64,000 nt of DNA from Streptomyces maremycinicus (GCF_001184025.1 NZ_BBYG01000019.1:186001-250000); one strand, 5' to 3'. Numbered from the stretch's first letter, positions 1 through 7,938 are shown. Translations and numbers: made by a program. The notes: generated from the letters alone by a model not told the origin.

Positions 1-2
1 TC

Positions 3-245
3 CGCGACTGCGGCAGCCCGCTGCACGGCACCTCCGTCGACAAGTGGGTCAACGGACAGACCCTCACTCACCCCGTGACCTGGGTGAACGTGGGCTTCCA
101 CCACATCGCCCGGGACGAGGACCAGCAGCCCATGCCGGTCCACTGGCAGGGTTTCTCGCTCGCCCCCAGGGACGTCACCGCTATGAATCCGCTCACTCCG
201 TCCGCTCTCGCGGGACAGAACGGACAGACGAACAGCGGTAGTTGA
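3..245 (+). CDS. Copper amine oxidase, C-terminal fragment (5' end outside window)
   Basis: Open from the left window edge in frame 3 and ending at TGA 243-245, giving the last 80 residues. The stretch WVNVGFHHIARDEDQQPMPV followed by HWQGFSLAPRD and NPL matches the conserved C-terminal end of copper/topaquinone amine oxidases, where a His near HHIARDED is one of the three copper ligands. These enzymes oxidatively deaminate primary amines to aldehyde, ammonia and hydrogen peroxide. The topaquinone Tyr and the other two His ligands lie outside the window. The tail after NPLTP is short and polar (GQNGQTNSGS), unlike most cytoplasmic tyramine oxidases, so a secreted form is possible. The frame is certain; the family rests on about 40 residues. 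Confidence 0.72.
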   Translation, partial: RDCGSPLHGTSVDKWVNGQTLTHPVTWVNVGFHHIARDEDQQPMPVHWQGFSLAPRDVTAMNPLTPSALAGQNGQTNSGS

Positions 246-346
246 GAAACGACCTGTCCATCCGGCTGCACCGCCCGCCGTACCCGGAGTACCCTTCCTT
301 GATCGTTGGGACGGGGATGCTCGGGGGAGCGGAAGGCGGTGCGCGG

Positions 347-1585
347 GTGGGCTCGGGAGGGCTGGAGCTGCCCCCTGGTGACGAGGGTCGCGAGGGGGGC
401 TCCGCAGACGCCCCGCCGGGCACGGTGTCGCTGGCCCGGCCGATGGAGACGAACGCCATCGGGCCGGAGCTGGACTGGGACGCCGAGTCATGGCGCGAGG
501 TACGCACCCGCGCCCAGCGGGCCGGCCGGGCGTACATCTGGCTGAACCTCGTAGAACAGCGGCTGCGCGCCGTGGTGGCCGCCGTGCTGCGGCCCATCTA
601 CGAACCCGTCCACGGCGACGAGTGGGTGGTCGCCGCGGCCGGGCCCGCCGGCCAGGAGTGGGTGCAGCGCGCGGTCGCCGTACGCGAAGTCAGCCGCCGC
701 AAGGGCTACTTGCTGGACCCGGCCGACGACAACGTCATCTCCTTCCTCACGCTGCCCCAGCTGCGTGAGCTGATGGTGCAGCACTGGCCGTGCTTCGAGC
801 CGTACTTCGACGACCGCAGGGACGTCGAACTCGCCCTGGACGAGCTGGAGGTGACCCGCAACGTCGTCTCCCGCAACCGGGCGCTGTCCGAAGCCGTCCT
901 CGGCCAGGCCGAGCGGGCCTCCGCACGCCTGCTGGAGATGCTCGGCACCAGCGGCGACGTGCCCTCGGCGCGCAGGCTGCGCGTCGACGCCGTCGAGGAC
1001 CTCGTGGGCGACCGGTACGCGGACGTGGTCGCCGTCCACTCCGACCGGGTGCGGCTGCTGCGCCGGTTCCCCGCCGAGGACATCTTCGACGGCGCCCGCC
1101 GCCTCGACGCCATCGGCATCGGCCTGAACCTTCTCGTGCAGAACTTCTCCGGCCGCCGCCTGGTCCGTCTCGCCGAGGCCGGGGCCAGGGTCCGGCTGCT
1201 GTTCCTCAACCCTGCCTCCAGCGCGGTCAAGCGCCGCGAGCGCGAACTCGGGATGAAACGGGGCGAACTGAGCCGCGCGGTCGAGATGAACATCCTGCAC
1301 ATGCGCCGGGTCCGCGCCCGGCTGCGGGACCCGGGCGCCTTCCAGATCCAGGTCTACGACGAGACGCCCCGCTTCACCGCCTACCTGGTCGACGGCGACG
1401 GCACCGACGGCATCGCGGTGATCCAGTCCTATCTGCGCCGCATGCGTGGCATGGAGGCGCCGGTGCTGGTGCTGCGCAACGGCAACCGGGTGGTCAGATC
1501 GGGCGAGGCGGACGACGGCGGGCTCTTCGCGGCGTACCGCGAGGAGTTCGAGCTGGCCTGGGCGGACTCACGGCCGGTGTCCTGA
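347..1585 (+). CDS. SAV2148-family HEPN domain protein
   Basis: A 412-residue protein resembling the Streptomyces family named after SAV2148, which combines a Swt1-type HEPN domain with a C-terminal region that reads like a degenerate phospholipase-D fold (DUF5919-like). HEPN domains are often metal-independent RNases with an RX4-6H motif. Here R140-ELMVQ-H146 fits, inside the LPQLRELMVQHWPCFEPYF segment. The C-terminal half holds VRLLFLNPASS, TAYLVDG and DGIAVIQ, the alternating strands expected of a PLD-like core, but no clear HxK motif. Start GTG 347 is chosen because GGAAGG lies 10 nt upstream and the protein then begins GSGGLELPPGDEG, as I recall for homologues. An in-frame TTG at 242 would overlap the amine oxidase stop. 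Substrate and role are unknown. The next gene is a nuclease with its own damage-type promoter. Confidence 0.75.
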   Translation: MGSGGLELPPGDEGREGGSADAPPGTVSLARPMETNAIGPELDWDAESWREVRTRAQRAGRAYIWLNLVEQRLRAVVAAVLRPIYEPVHGDEWVVAAAGPAGQEWVQRAVAVREVSRRKGYLLDPADDNVISFLTLPQLRELMVQHWPCFEPYFDDRRDVELALDELEVTRNVVSRNRALSEAVLGQAERASARLLEMLGTSGDVPSARRLRVDAVEDLVGDRYADVVAVHSDRVRLLRRFPAEDIFDGARRLDAIGIGLNLLVQNFSGRRLVRLAEAGARVRLLFLNPASSAVKRRERELGMKRGELSRAVEMNILHMRRVRARLRDPGAFQIQVYDETPRFTAYLVDGDGTDGIAVIQSYLRRMRGMEAPVLVLRNGNRVVRSGEADDGGLFAAYREEFELAWADSRPVS

Positions 1586-1629
1586 ATCGTCCGTTTCGAC
1601 CGGAAGGCAAGCGGAACGCGATCCTCTGA

Positions 1630-1652
1630 TTGTCAGTGGTGCGTGCGAGGGT
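1630..1652 (+). promoter_or_regulatory. RecA-NDp / PafBC-type DNA-damage promoter for the exonuclease gene
   Basis: TTGTCAGTG at 1630-1638, eight bases, then GAGGGT at 1647-1652. This follows the actinobacterial LexA-independent DNA-damage promoter consensus TTGTCRGTG-N8-TANNNT in all nine upstream positions and in the A and T of the -10 box (GA instead of TA). Such promoters are known to be activated by PafBC after genotoxic stress. The box is 42 nt before the exonuclease start, giving a short leader. Damage induction is inferred. Confidence 0.6.
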
Positions 1653-1694
1653 GGAGACCACTGGGGGAAAGCACCACCGAGAAGGGGGGCCACC

Positions 1695-2417
1695 ATGGCC
1701 TGGTACCGGGAGCTGCTTGTCGGCTTCGACCTGGAGACGACCGGGACGGACCCGCGCGAGGCGCGCATCGTCACGGGAGCCGTGATCGAGGTCAGGGACG
1801 GCCAGGTCCTGGGACACCGCGAATGGCTGGCCGACCCGGGAGTGGAGATCCCGGCGGACGCCGTCGCGGTGCACGGGATCAGCAACGAGCGGGCGACCGG
1901 CGAGGGCGCCCCCGCGGACCGGGTCGCGGACGCGATCGCCGACACCCTCGCGGGCTACTGGCGCACCGGCGTCCCGGTCGTCGCCTACAACGCGGCCTTC
2001 GACCTGACCCTGCTCTCCGCCGAACTGCTGCGCCACGGTCTGCCCTCGCTGCGCGACCGCCTGGGCGGTCTGGACCCGGCGCCGGTCGTCGACCCGTACA
2101 CCATCGACCGCTCGGTCGACCGCTACCGGCGCGGCAAGCGCAACCTCGAGGCGGTCTGCGCCGAGTACGGCGTCCGCCTCGACTCCGCGCACGACGCCTC
2201 GGCCGACGCCCTCGCGGCGGCCCGCCTCGCCCGGGCGATAGCCGGCCGCCACCCCAAGGTCGCGGCCCTCGGCCCGGCGGAGCTGCACCGCCGCCAGATC
2301 GAGTGGTACGCCGAGTGGGCGGCGGACTTCCAGAGCTTCCTGCGCCGCAAGGGGGAGGCGGACGCGGTGATCGACGGCGCCTGGCCGGTGCGGGAGCCGG
2401 CGGAGAAGACCGTCTGA
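1695..2417 (+). CDS. DEDDh 3'-5' exonuclease (DnaQ / Pol III epsilon-like)
   Basis: A 240-residue single-domain exonuclease. The Exo motifs are all present: FDLETTGTDP (D and E of Exo I, near residues 11-13), HGISNE, VAYNAAFDLTLL (Asp of Exo II, about residue 102) and HDASADALAAA (His and Asp of Exo III, about 161-166). This is the DEDDh set, so it should hydrolyse DNA or RNA 3' ends with two metal ions. It lacks the polymerase-binding or helicase domains seen in larger relatives. ATG 1695 follows a purine-rich GAAGGGGGG about 6 nt upstream. The damage-type promoter at 1630 suggests a DNA repair or proofreading role rather than RNA turnover. Confidence 0.88.
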   Translation: MAWYRELLVGFDLETTGTDPREARIVTGAVIEVRDGQVLGHREWLADPGVEIPADAVAVHGISNERATGEGAPADRVADAIADTLAGYWRTGVPVVAYNAAFDLTLLSAELLRHGLPSLRDRLGGLDPAPVVDPYTIDRSVDRYRRGKRNLEAVCAEYGVRLDSAHDASADALAAARLARAIAGRHPKVAALGPAELHRRQIEWYAEWAADFQSFLRRKGEADAVIDGAWPVREPAEKTV

Positions 2418-2465
2418 CGCTCCCCACACCCCGAGCCGGCCGACCTCACCGACCGCCGGACGGGG

Positions 2466-2534
2466 GCCTGTCGGACCGGTAGCTGTCGGACGCGGGCCTG
2501 TCGGACGCGGGCCTTTCGGACGGGGAGCCGTCGG
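2466..2534. repeat. Imperfect 15-bp tandem repeat, about 4.6 copies
   Basis: Units GCCTGTCGGACGCGG and variants run head to tail at 2466, 2481, 2496, 2511 and 2526 (partial). They lie in the 165-bp gap between the convergent exonuclease and phosphotransferase genes. No gene is needed to explain it. Copy number probably varies between strains. Confidence 0.75.
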
Positions 2535-2582
2535 CTTCCGTCACGCTCCGGGCGGTCGCCCGCCACGCCCGCAGCACCCTGA

Positions 2583-3446
2583 TCAGAACGGATACCATCG
2601 CACCGCCTCGTCGCCGTTCCGCAGCGAGGCCACCCGGCGCCGGAACTCCGCCAGCGCCTTGGGGTCGGTGGGCGCGTGCTGGGCGACCCAGGCGCAGCTC
2701 GCGGTCTCGCGGGCGCCCCGCAGGACCGTGCACCCCGGCCACTCCCGCACGTCCCAGCCGTAGGTGTCGGTGAAGGCGTCGTAGGCCTCGGCGGGCAGCC
2801 CGTACCGGTCGCGGGAGAGCGCCATGACCACCAGGTCGTGCTCGCGCAGATCGGCGGAGACGGTCTCCAGGTCGACCAGGACCGGCCCGTCGGGCCCGAT
2901 GTGCACATTGCGGGGGAGCGCGTCGCCGTGGATCGGGCCGGGCGGCAGGTGCGGGGTGAGGGCGGCGGCGGCCGCGGCGAAGCCGTCCCGGCGCTCGCGC
3001 AGATACGCCGCGTCCGCCGGGTCGATCGCGTCGCCCGCGAGCCGCAGCCAGCGTTCGACGCCCGACAGCAGATCGCGGGCGGGCAGGCCGAAGCCGGGGG
3101 CGGGCAGGGCGTGCACCAGACGCAGCAGTTCGGCCAGATCCCGTGGCTCCGCGGGCCGCAAGGGCTCGGGCAGCCGGTGCCACAGGGTGACCGGGTGGCC
3201 CTCGACGAGCAGCGGCTCCGGCTCGGCGGCCCGCACCGCGGGGACGCCCGCCCCCGCCAGCCAGGCCGCGACGCCCAGCTCGCGCCGGGCCCGGCCGAGC
3301 AGTTCGGCGTCCCGGCCCACCTTGACCACCAGGTCACCGGCGGCGAACACCGCGTTCTCGCCCAGGGCGAGGAGCCGTGCCTCCGCCGCCGGGCCGGGCA
3401 GTACCTCCGCCGCGGCGAGTACGTCCCGCGCCCGTGCCTCGTCCAT
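2583..3446 (-). CDS. Aminoglycoside phosphotransferase (APH) family protein
   Basis: A 287-residue small-molecule kinase of the APH/choline kinase fold. Visible motifs: N-lobe VVKVGRDAE with the ATP-binding Lys (about residue 42), Brenner motif IHGDALPRNV with the catalytic Asp (about residue 172), and LVDLETVS with the metal-binding Asp (about 191). The length fits standalone APH enzymes. These transfer ATP phosphate to a hydroxyl of an antibiotic, sugar or other metabolite; the substrate cannot be read here. It is transcribed divergently from the sugar ABC operon and convergently with the exonuclease. The N-terminus MDEARARDVLAAAE fits a real start, and an upstream purine-rich tract supports it. 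It could equally be a housekeeping kinase as a resistance gene. Confidence 0.85.
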   Translation of the reverse strand: MDEARARDVLAAAEVLPGPAAEARLLALGENAVFAAGDLVVKVGRDAELLGRARRELGVAAWLAGAGVPAVRAAEPEPLLVEGHPVTLWHRLPEPLRPAEPRDLAELLRLVHALPAPGFGLPARDLLSGVERWLRLAGDAIDPADAAYLRERRDGFAAAAAALTPHLPPGPIHGDALPRNVHIGPDGPVLVDLETVSADLREHDLVVMALSRDRYGLPAEAYDAFTDTYGWDVREWPGCTVLRGARETASCAWVAQHAPTDPKALAEFRRRVASLRNGDEAVRWYPF

Positions 3447-3554
3447 CGTCCGCCTCCGTGGGGTTCGGCCGCCCGACCGCGCCGGACGGGTCGTGATCCG
3501 GCCATTCGACGGTCAGTGTCGCATTCGCGCAGATCGGACCGTGCGCACGGTCCC

Positions 3555-3583
3555 TTGACGGGGTACCGCACCTTCACGACCAT
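3555..3583 (+). promoter_or_regulatory. Sigma-HrdB-like promoter of the first sugar ABC operon
   Basis: TTGACG (3555-3560), a 17-bp spacer and GACCAT (3578-3583). Transcription would start about 30 nt before GTG 3623. The -35 is near consensus; the -10 is NANNNT. It lies in the 176-bp gap divergent from the phosphotransferase gene. Confidence 0.5.
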
Positions 3584-3622
3584 GGCGGGGCCCGTCACAG
3601 CCGCGGGAAGGGGGCCGATCCG

Positions 3623-4558
3623 GTGTCGTTGGCGACCGAGAAGAGACGGACCGCGCGTCGCGCGTCCGGCACCGGCCCGCCGCGCGGCACCGCGCGCCAC
3701 GGCGCGTTGTTCCTGGTCCTCCCCGCCCTGATCCCCATCCTGGTGCTGAGCGTCGGCCCGCTGCTGTACGGGATCCTGCTGGCGTTCACCGACGCCCAGT
3801 CGGGTCGCACCACGCCCACCCGGTGGATCGGGGTCCTCAACTTCTCCGACCTGCTGCACGACACGCTGTTCTGGGAGTCGTTCCGGATCGGCCTGGTCTG
3901 GGCGGTCGGCGTGACCGTCCCGCAGTTCCTGCTCGCCCTCGGCCTCGCCCTGCTCCTCGACCAGGACCTGCGGCTGCGCTGGCTGGCCCGCGCCCTCGCG
4001 ATCATCCCCTGGGCGATGCCCGAGGTCGTGGTCGGTGTCATGTGGCGGCTCGTCTACAACCCGGACGCCGGCATCCTCAACGAGACCGTGCGCGACCTGG
4101 GCCTGGGCGACGGGCGGGACTGGCTCGGCGCGACGGCGACCGCCCTGCCCGCGGTGATCGTCGTCGGCGTGTGGGCGGGCATGCCGCAGACGACGGTCGC
4201 CCTGCTCGCCGGCCTCCAGAACACCCCGAGGGAACTGCACGAGGCGGCCGCGGTGGACGGCGCGGGCGCCTGGCGCCGTTTCCGCACGGTCACCTGGCCC
4301 GCCCTGCGGCCCATCGCCCTCGCCATCACGGCCCTCAACCTCATCTGGAACTTCAACTCCTTCGCCCTGGTCTACGTGCTGACCAACGGCGGACCCGGCG
4401 GCCGCACCCGGCTCCCCATGCTCTTCGCCTACGAAGAGGCCTTCCGCTACGGCCAGTTCGGCTACGCGGCGGCGATGGGCTGTGTGATGGTCGCGGTGAT
4501 CTCCGTGATGCTGGCCCTGTTCCTGGTGGGCCGGATCAGGGGAGGTGACGACGCGTGA
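3623..4558 (+). CDS. Carbohydrate ABC transporter permease (MalF/UgpA type)
   Basis: A 311-residue polytopic permease. After a basic cytoplasmic tail (about 25 residues) six hydrophobic segments follow, starting at LFLVLPALIPILVLSVGPLL. The cytoplasmic EAA loop that docks the ATPase reads EAAAVDGAGAWRRFRTVTWP (about residues 212-231), and GGPGGRT is the typical MalF-type loop near the C-terminus. It forms a heterodimer with the next permease to move a sugar or oligosaccharide across the membrane. GTG 3623 is preceded by GGGAAGGGGG. It overlaps the next gene by 4 bp, so the three genes form one translationally coupled operon. The operon has no ATPase; Streptomyces typically share MsiK for this. 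Confidence 0.93.
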   Translation: MSLATEKRRTARRASGTGPPRGTARHGALFLVLPALIPILVLSVGPLLYGILLAFTDAQSGRTTPTRWIGVLNFSDLLHDTLFWESFRIGLVWAVGVTVPQFLLALGLALLLDQDLRLRWLARALAIIPWAMPEVVVGVMWRLVYNPDAGILNETVRDLGLGDGRDWLGATATALPAVIVVGVWAGMPQTTVALLAGLQNTPRELHEAAAVDGAGAWRRFRTVTWPALRPIALAITALNLIWNFNSFALVYVLTNGGPGGRTRLPMLFAYEEAFRYGQFGYAAAMGCVMVAVISVMLALFLVGRIRGGDDA

Positions 4559-5388
4559 GGACCCGTCCGGCGGCCCGGGCGGGCCAGTACGCGGCCCTGC
4601 TCGGCTACCTCCTCTTCCTCGCCTTCCCCTTCCTCTGGCTGCTCTCGGTCGCGTTCAAGCCCGCCCGCGAACTGGGCAGCCTGCACCCCACCTGGGTCCC
4701 GGAACATCCCACGCTCGCCAACTTCCGCCAGGCCTTCGACGAACAGCCCCTGCTGCACGCCGCGTTCAACTCACTGCTCGCCGCGGTCGCCGCCGCCCTG
4801 ATCGCCGTAGTCCTCGCCACACCGATGGCGTACGTCATGGCACGGCAGCGCACCCGGCTCGCGCGGGCCGCCTCCGGCTGGGTGGTGGTCAGCCAGGCCT
4901 TCCCGTTCGTGCTCGTGATCATCCCGCTGTTCCTGGTGCTGAAGAACCTGCGGCTGATCGACTCCGTCCCGGGGCTCGTGATGGTGTACGTGGTGTGGGC
5001 GCTGCCCTTCGCGCTGTGGATGCTCGTCGGATACGTCCGGGCCGTCCCCGTCGAACTGGAGGAGGCGGCCGCGATCGACGGCGCCGGGCGGCTGCGGACG
5101 CTGGTCTCGGTGACGGCTCCGCTGCTCGCCCCCGGGATCGTGGCGACGGGGCTGTTCGCGTTCATCACGGCGTGGAACGAGTTCTTCTTCGCGCTGGTCC
5201 TGCTGAAGACCCCGGAGAAACAGACCCTGCCGGTCGTCCTGACCCACTTCATCGGCACCGAGGGCGTCGCCGACCTGGGTCCCCTGGCCGCGGCCGCCTT
5301 CCTCGCCACCCTGCCCTCACTGGCCGTCTTCGCGATCGTCCAGCGCCGGATCACGGGCGGCATGCTCGCCGGGGCGGTGAAGAGCTGA
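4555..5388 (+). CDS. Carbohydrate ABC transporter permease (MalG/UgpE type)
   Basis: A 277-residue second permease with six membrane segments beginning YAALLGYLLFLAFPFLWLL. The EAA loop is EEAAAIDGAGRLRTLVSVTA (about residues 164-183), and the FAFITAWNEFFFALVLL segment is characteristic of MalG-like subunits. GTG 4555 overlaps the upstream stop as GTGA, and the stop at 5386-5388 overlaps the ATG of the binding protein as TGATG. This tight coupling predicts equal expression of both permeases. Substrate specificity is not evident. Confidence 0.93.
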   Translation: MRTRPAARAGQYAALLGYLLFLAFPFLWLLSVAFKPARELGSLHPTWVPEHPTLANFRQAFDEQPLLHAAFNSLLAAVAAALIAVVLATPMAYVMARQRTRLARAASGWVVVSQAFPFVLVIIPLFLVLKNLRLIDSVPGLVMVYVVWALPFALWMLVGYVRAVPVELEEAAAIDGAGRLRTLVSVTAPLLAPGIVATGLFAFITAWNEFFFALVLLKTPEKQTLPVVLTHFIGTEGVADLGPLAAAAFLATLPSLAVFAIVQRRITGGMLAGAVKS

Positions 5389-6662
5389 TGCGCGCCGGAG
5401 CGCTGGTCGTGGCCGTTCTGCTGCTCCTCGCGGGCTGCACCGCGGACAGCGGGGACGACGAAGGACCCGTCACCCTCCGCTTCCAGTCCCTCGCCTGGCA
5501 GGAGGAGTCCGTCCAGGCCAACAAGGACCTGGTGAAGGAGTGGAACGCCACCCACACCGACGTCAAGGTCGAGTACGTCCAGGGGAGTTGGTCGGGCGTC
5601 CACGACCAGCTGCTCACCTCCTTCGAGGGTGGCGAGGCCCCCGACATCATCCACGACGCCTCCGACGACCTCGCCGACTTCGCCTACGGCGGCTACCTCG
5701 CCGACCTGACCGGTCTGCTGCCCGCCCGCCTCACCTCGGACATCCCGCGGCGCAGCTGGGAGACGACGACCTTCGGCGACGGCGTCTACGGCGTGCCGTT
5801 CCTCCAGGAACCCCGTGTCCTCGTGGCGAACGCGACCTGGCTGAGGCGTTCCGGCGTACGGATCCCGACCCCCGAACACCCCTGGAGCTGGGCGGAGTTC
5901 CGGCAGATCACCGAGCGGCTCAGCGGCGACGGCAGGTACGGGGTGGCCTGGCCGCTGAAGGAGCCCGTCTCCGCCACCCTCAACCTCTCGCTGTCGGCCG
6001 GCGGACAGCTGTTCCACCGGGGGGCCGACGGAAAGGTCACCGTCCGCTTCGAGGCCGGCGACGAGGTCGTGCCGCGCACCGTCCACGACCAGGTCGGCAC
6101 CGACCGCAGCGCCTCACCCACGACTCTGGGCAGCGGCGGCTCGGACACCCTGCCGGGATTCTTCGGCGGCCGGTACGCGATGGTCCCGCTCGGCTTCTCC
6201 TACCGCCAGCAGATCGTGCAGCAGGCGCCCGAGGGGTTCGACTGGCAGGTGCTGCCGGCTCCGGCGGGCGCCGACGGGCTCGCCCAGGGGGTCAGCCCGC
6301 AGACGCTGTCCGTGGCCGAGGACAGCCCGCACAAGAGGGAGGCGGTCTCGTTCATCGACTTCCTGCTCCGGCCGGCGAACATGGTGCGGCTCGCGCTGGG
6401 CGACTGGATGCTGCCGACCGGCACACAGGCCCTCGCCGATCCCGCCCTGCACACCACGAAGGACGACTGGGCGACCGGCACCGCGCTCGCCGAGCACCTG
6501 CGCCCGGCGCCCGCCCAGTCCGTGCGGGGCTATGCCGAGTGGAAGGACAAGGTCGCCACCCCCGCGTTCCAGGAGTACTACAGCGGGGCGATCGGACTCG
6601 GTGAACTGCGCGAGCGGCTCGAGAAGGACGGCAACCTGGTGCTGGCGCGCTACCAGCGGTGA
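5388..6662 (+). CDS. Sugar ABC transporter substrate-binding lipoprotein
   Basis: A 424-residue extracellular binding protein. The N-terminus is a short lipoprotein signal ending in LLLLAGC, with lipidated Cys17. The mature part has the cluster B (MalE-like) pattern: VTLRFQSLAWQEES, GGEAPDIIHDASDDLADFA, VYGVPFLQEPRVLVANATWL and a C-terminal YAEWKDKVATPAFQEYYSGA helix region. Start ATG 5388 shares bases with the upstream stop; placing the binding protein last in the operon is unusual but not rare. It captures the sugar and delivers it to the two permeases. A longer reading frame upstream is only an overlap with the permease gene. Confidence 0.92.
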   Translation: MRAGALVVAVLLLLAGCTADSGDDEGPVTLRFQSLAWQEESVQANKDLVKEWNATHTDVKVEYVQGSWSGVHDQLLTSFEGGEAPDIIHDASDDLADFAYGGYLADLTGLLPARLTSDIPRRSWETTTFGDGVYGVPFLQEPRVLVANATWLRRSGVRIPTPEHPWSWAEFRQITERLSGDGRYGVAWPLKEPVSATLNLSLSAGGQLFHRGADGKVTVRFEAGDEVVPRTVHDQVGTDRSASPTTLGSGGSDTLPGFFGGRYAMVPLGFSYRQQIVQQAPEGFDWQVLPAPAGADGLAQGVSPQTLSVAEDSPHKREAVSFIDFLLRPANMVRLALGDWMLPTGTQALADPALHTTKDDWATGTALAEHLRPAPAQSVRGYAEWKDKVATPAFQEYYSGAIGLGELRERLEKDGNLVLARYQR

Positions 6663-6682
6663 ACGGTCCCCGCGTATTGAAG

Positions 6683-6712
6683 TTGCACGAGACGTCTCGT
6701 CTCGCTTACGGT
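6683..6712 (+). promoter_or_regulatory. Leaderless promoter of mgt
   Basis: TTGCAC (6683-6688), an 18-bp spacer and TACGGT (6707-6712). The A of the start codon at 6720 is 7 nt after the -10 box, so the transcript should begin at or next to the start codon. Confidence 0.5.
6687..6700 (+). promoter_or_regulatory. 14-bp perfect palindrome, probable repressor operator for mgt
   Basis: ACGAGACGTCTCGT reads the same on both strands and overlaps the -35 and spacer of the mgt promoter, so a bound dimer would block RNA polymerase. It is followed by another CTCG half-repeat. GAGACGTCTC-type sites are typical of TetR-family repressors, but no regulator gene is adjacent. Confidence 0.55.
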
Positions 6713-6719
6713 CGACGGT

Positions 6720-7925
6720 ATGACCAGTCGCCCAGCCCATGTCGCCATGTTCTCCATCGCCGCCCACGGCCACGTGAACCCGAGCCTCGAGGTGATCCGC
6801 GAACTCGTCGCGCGCGGGCACCGGGTCACGTACGCGATTCCGCCCGTCTTCGCCGAGAAGGTCGCCGGTACCGGCGCCGAGGTCAAGCCATGGCAATCGA
6901 CACTTCCCGCACCCGACGACGACCCCTCCGCGTGGGGCAGCACCCTCCTCGACAACGTCGAGCCCTTCCTCGCCGACGCGATCCAGGCCCTGCCCCGGCT
7001 GATCGAGGCGTACGACGGGGACGAGCCGGACCTGGTGCTGCACGACATCACCGCCTACCCGGCCCGCGTCCTCGCCCACCGCTGGGGCGTACCGGCGATC
7101 TCCCTCTCGCCCAATCTGGTGGCCTGGGAGGGCTATGAGGAGGAGGTCGCCGAACCGATGTGGGCGCAGCCGCGGGAAACGGAGCGCGGAAAGGCCTACT
7201 ACGCGCGCTTCCACGCCTGGCTGGAGGAGAACGGGATCACCGAGCACCCCGATTCGTTCGTCGGCCGCCCGGCCCGCTCCCTCGTGCTGATCCCCAAGGC
7301 GCTCCAGCCGCACGCCGACCGGGTCGACGAGAGCGTCTACACGTTCGTCGGCGCCTGCCAGGGCGATCGTGCCGCCGAGGGGGAGTGGACGCGCCCCGCC
7401 AAGGCGGAGAAGGTCGTCCTCGTCTCGCTGGGCTCGGCCTTCACCGACCGGCCGGACTTCTACCGGGAGTGCGTGCGCGCCTTCGGTGAGCTGCCCGGCT
7501 GGCACCTCGTGCTCCAGATCGGCCGGCACGTCGACCCCGCCGCGCTGGGCACCGTACCCGGAAACGTCGAGGTATGTTCCTGGGTGCCGCAGCTGACGGT
7601 CCTGAAGCAGGCCGATCTGTTCGTCACGCACGCCGGCGCGGGCGGCAGCCAGGAAGGGCTGGCCACGGCCACACCGATGATCGCCGTACCGCAGGCCGTC
7701 GACCAGTTCGGCAACGCCGACATGCTCGTGGGGCTCGGCGTGGCCCGTCGGCTCGACCCGCCCGAGGCGACGGCCGCGACCCTGCGGGAGGCGGCCCTCG
7801 CGCTCGTCGACGACCCGGAGGTCGCCCGGCGGCTCGAGGCGCTCCGGGCGGAGATGGCCGAGGAGGGCGGCACCCGCCGGGCGGTGGAACTCATCGAGGC
7901 CGAACTGCTGAGGACGCGGTCCTGA
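6720..7925 (+). CDS. mgt: Macrolide glycosyltransferase (MGT family, GT1)
   Basis: A 401-residue GT1 enzyme very close, from memory, to the Streptomyces lividans Mgt that inactivates macrolides by adding glucose from UDP-glucose to the 2'-OH of desosamine. Features: N-terminal HVAMFSIAAHGHVNPSLEV with the catalytic His of the GT-B fold (about residue 17), HDITAYPARVLAHRWGVPA, and the C-terminal nucleotide-sugar motif HAGAGGSQEGLATATPMIAV followed by PQAVDQFGNA. It is alone between a palindromic promoter and a strong terminator, so it is monocistronic and probably inducible. A self-resistance or detoxification role is inferred; no macrolide biosynthesis genes are in the window. Confidence 0.92.
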   Translation: MTSRPAHVAMFSIAAHGHVNPSLEVIRELVARGHRVTYAIPPVFAEKVAGTGAEVKPWQSTLPAPDDDPSAWGSTLLDNVEPFLADAIQALPRLIEAYDGDEPDLVLHDITAYPARVLAHRWGVPAISLSPNLVAWEGYEEEVAEPMWAQPRETERGKAYYARFHAWLEENGITEHPDSFVGRPARSLVLIPKALQPHADRVDESVYTFVGACQGDRAAEGEWTRPAKAEKVVLVSLGSAFTDRPDFYRECVRAFGELPGWHLVLQIGRHVDPAALGTVPGNVEVCSWVPQLTVLKQADLFVTHAGAGGSQEGLATATPMIAVPQAVDQFGNADMLVGLGVARRLDPPEATAATLREAALALVDDPEVARRLEALRAEMAEEGGTRRAVELIEAELLRTRS

Positions 7926-7938
7926 AACAGCCACGAGT

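Noticed and set aside
2123..4240. 705-codon minus-strand frame across the exonuclease, APH and permease genes
   Set aside because: It crosses three confirmed genes, on both strands, and a promoter.
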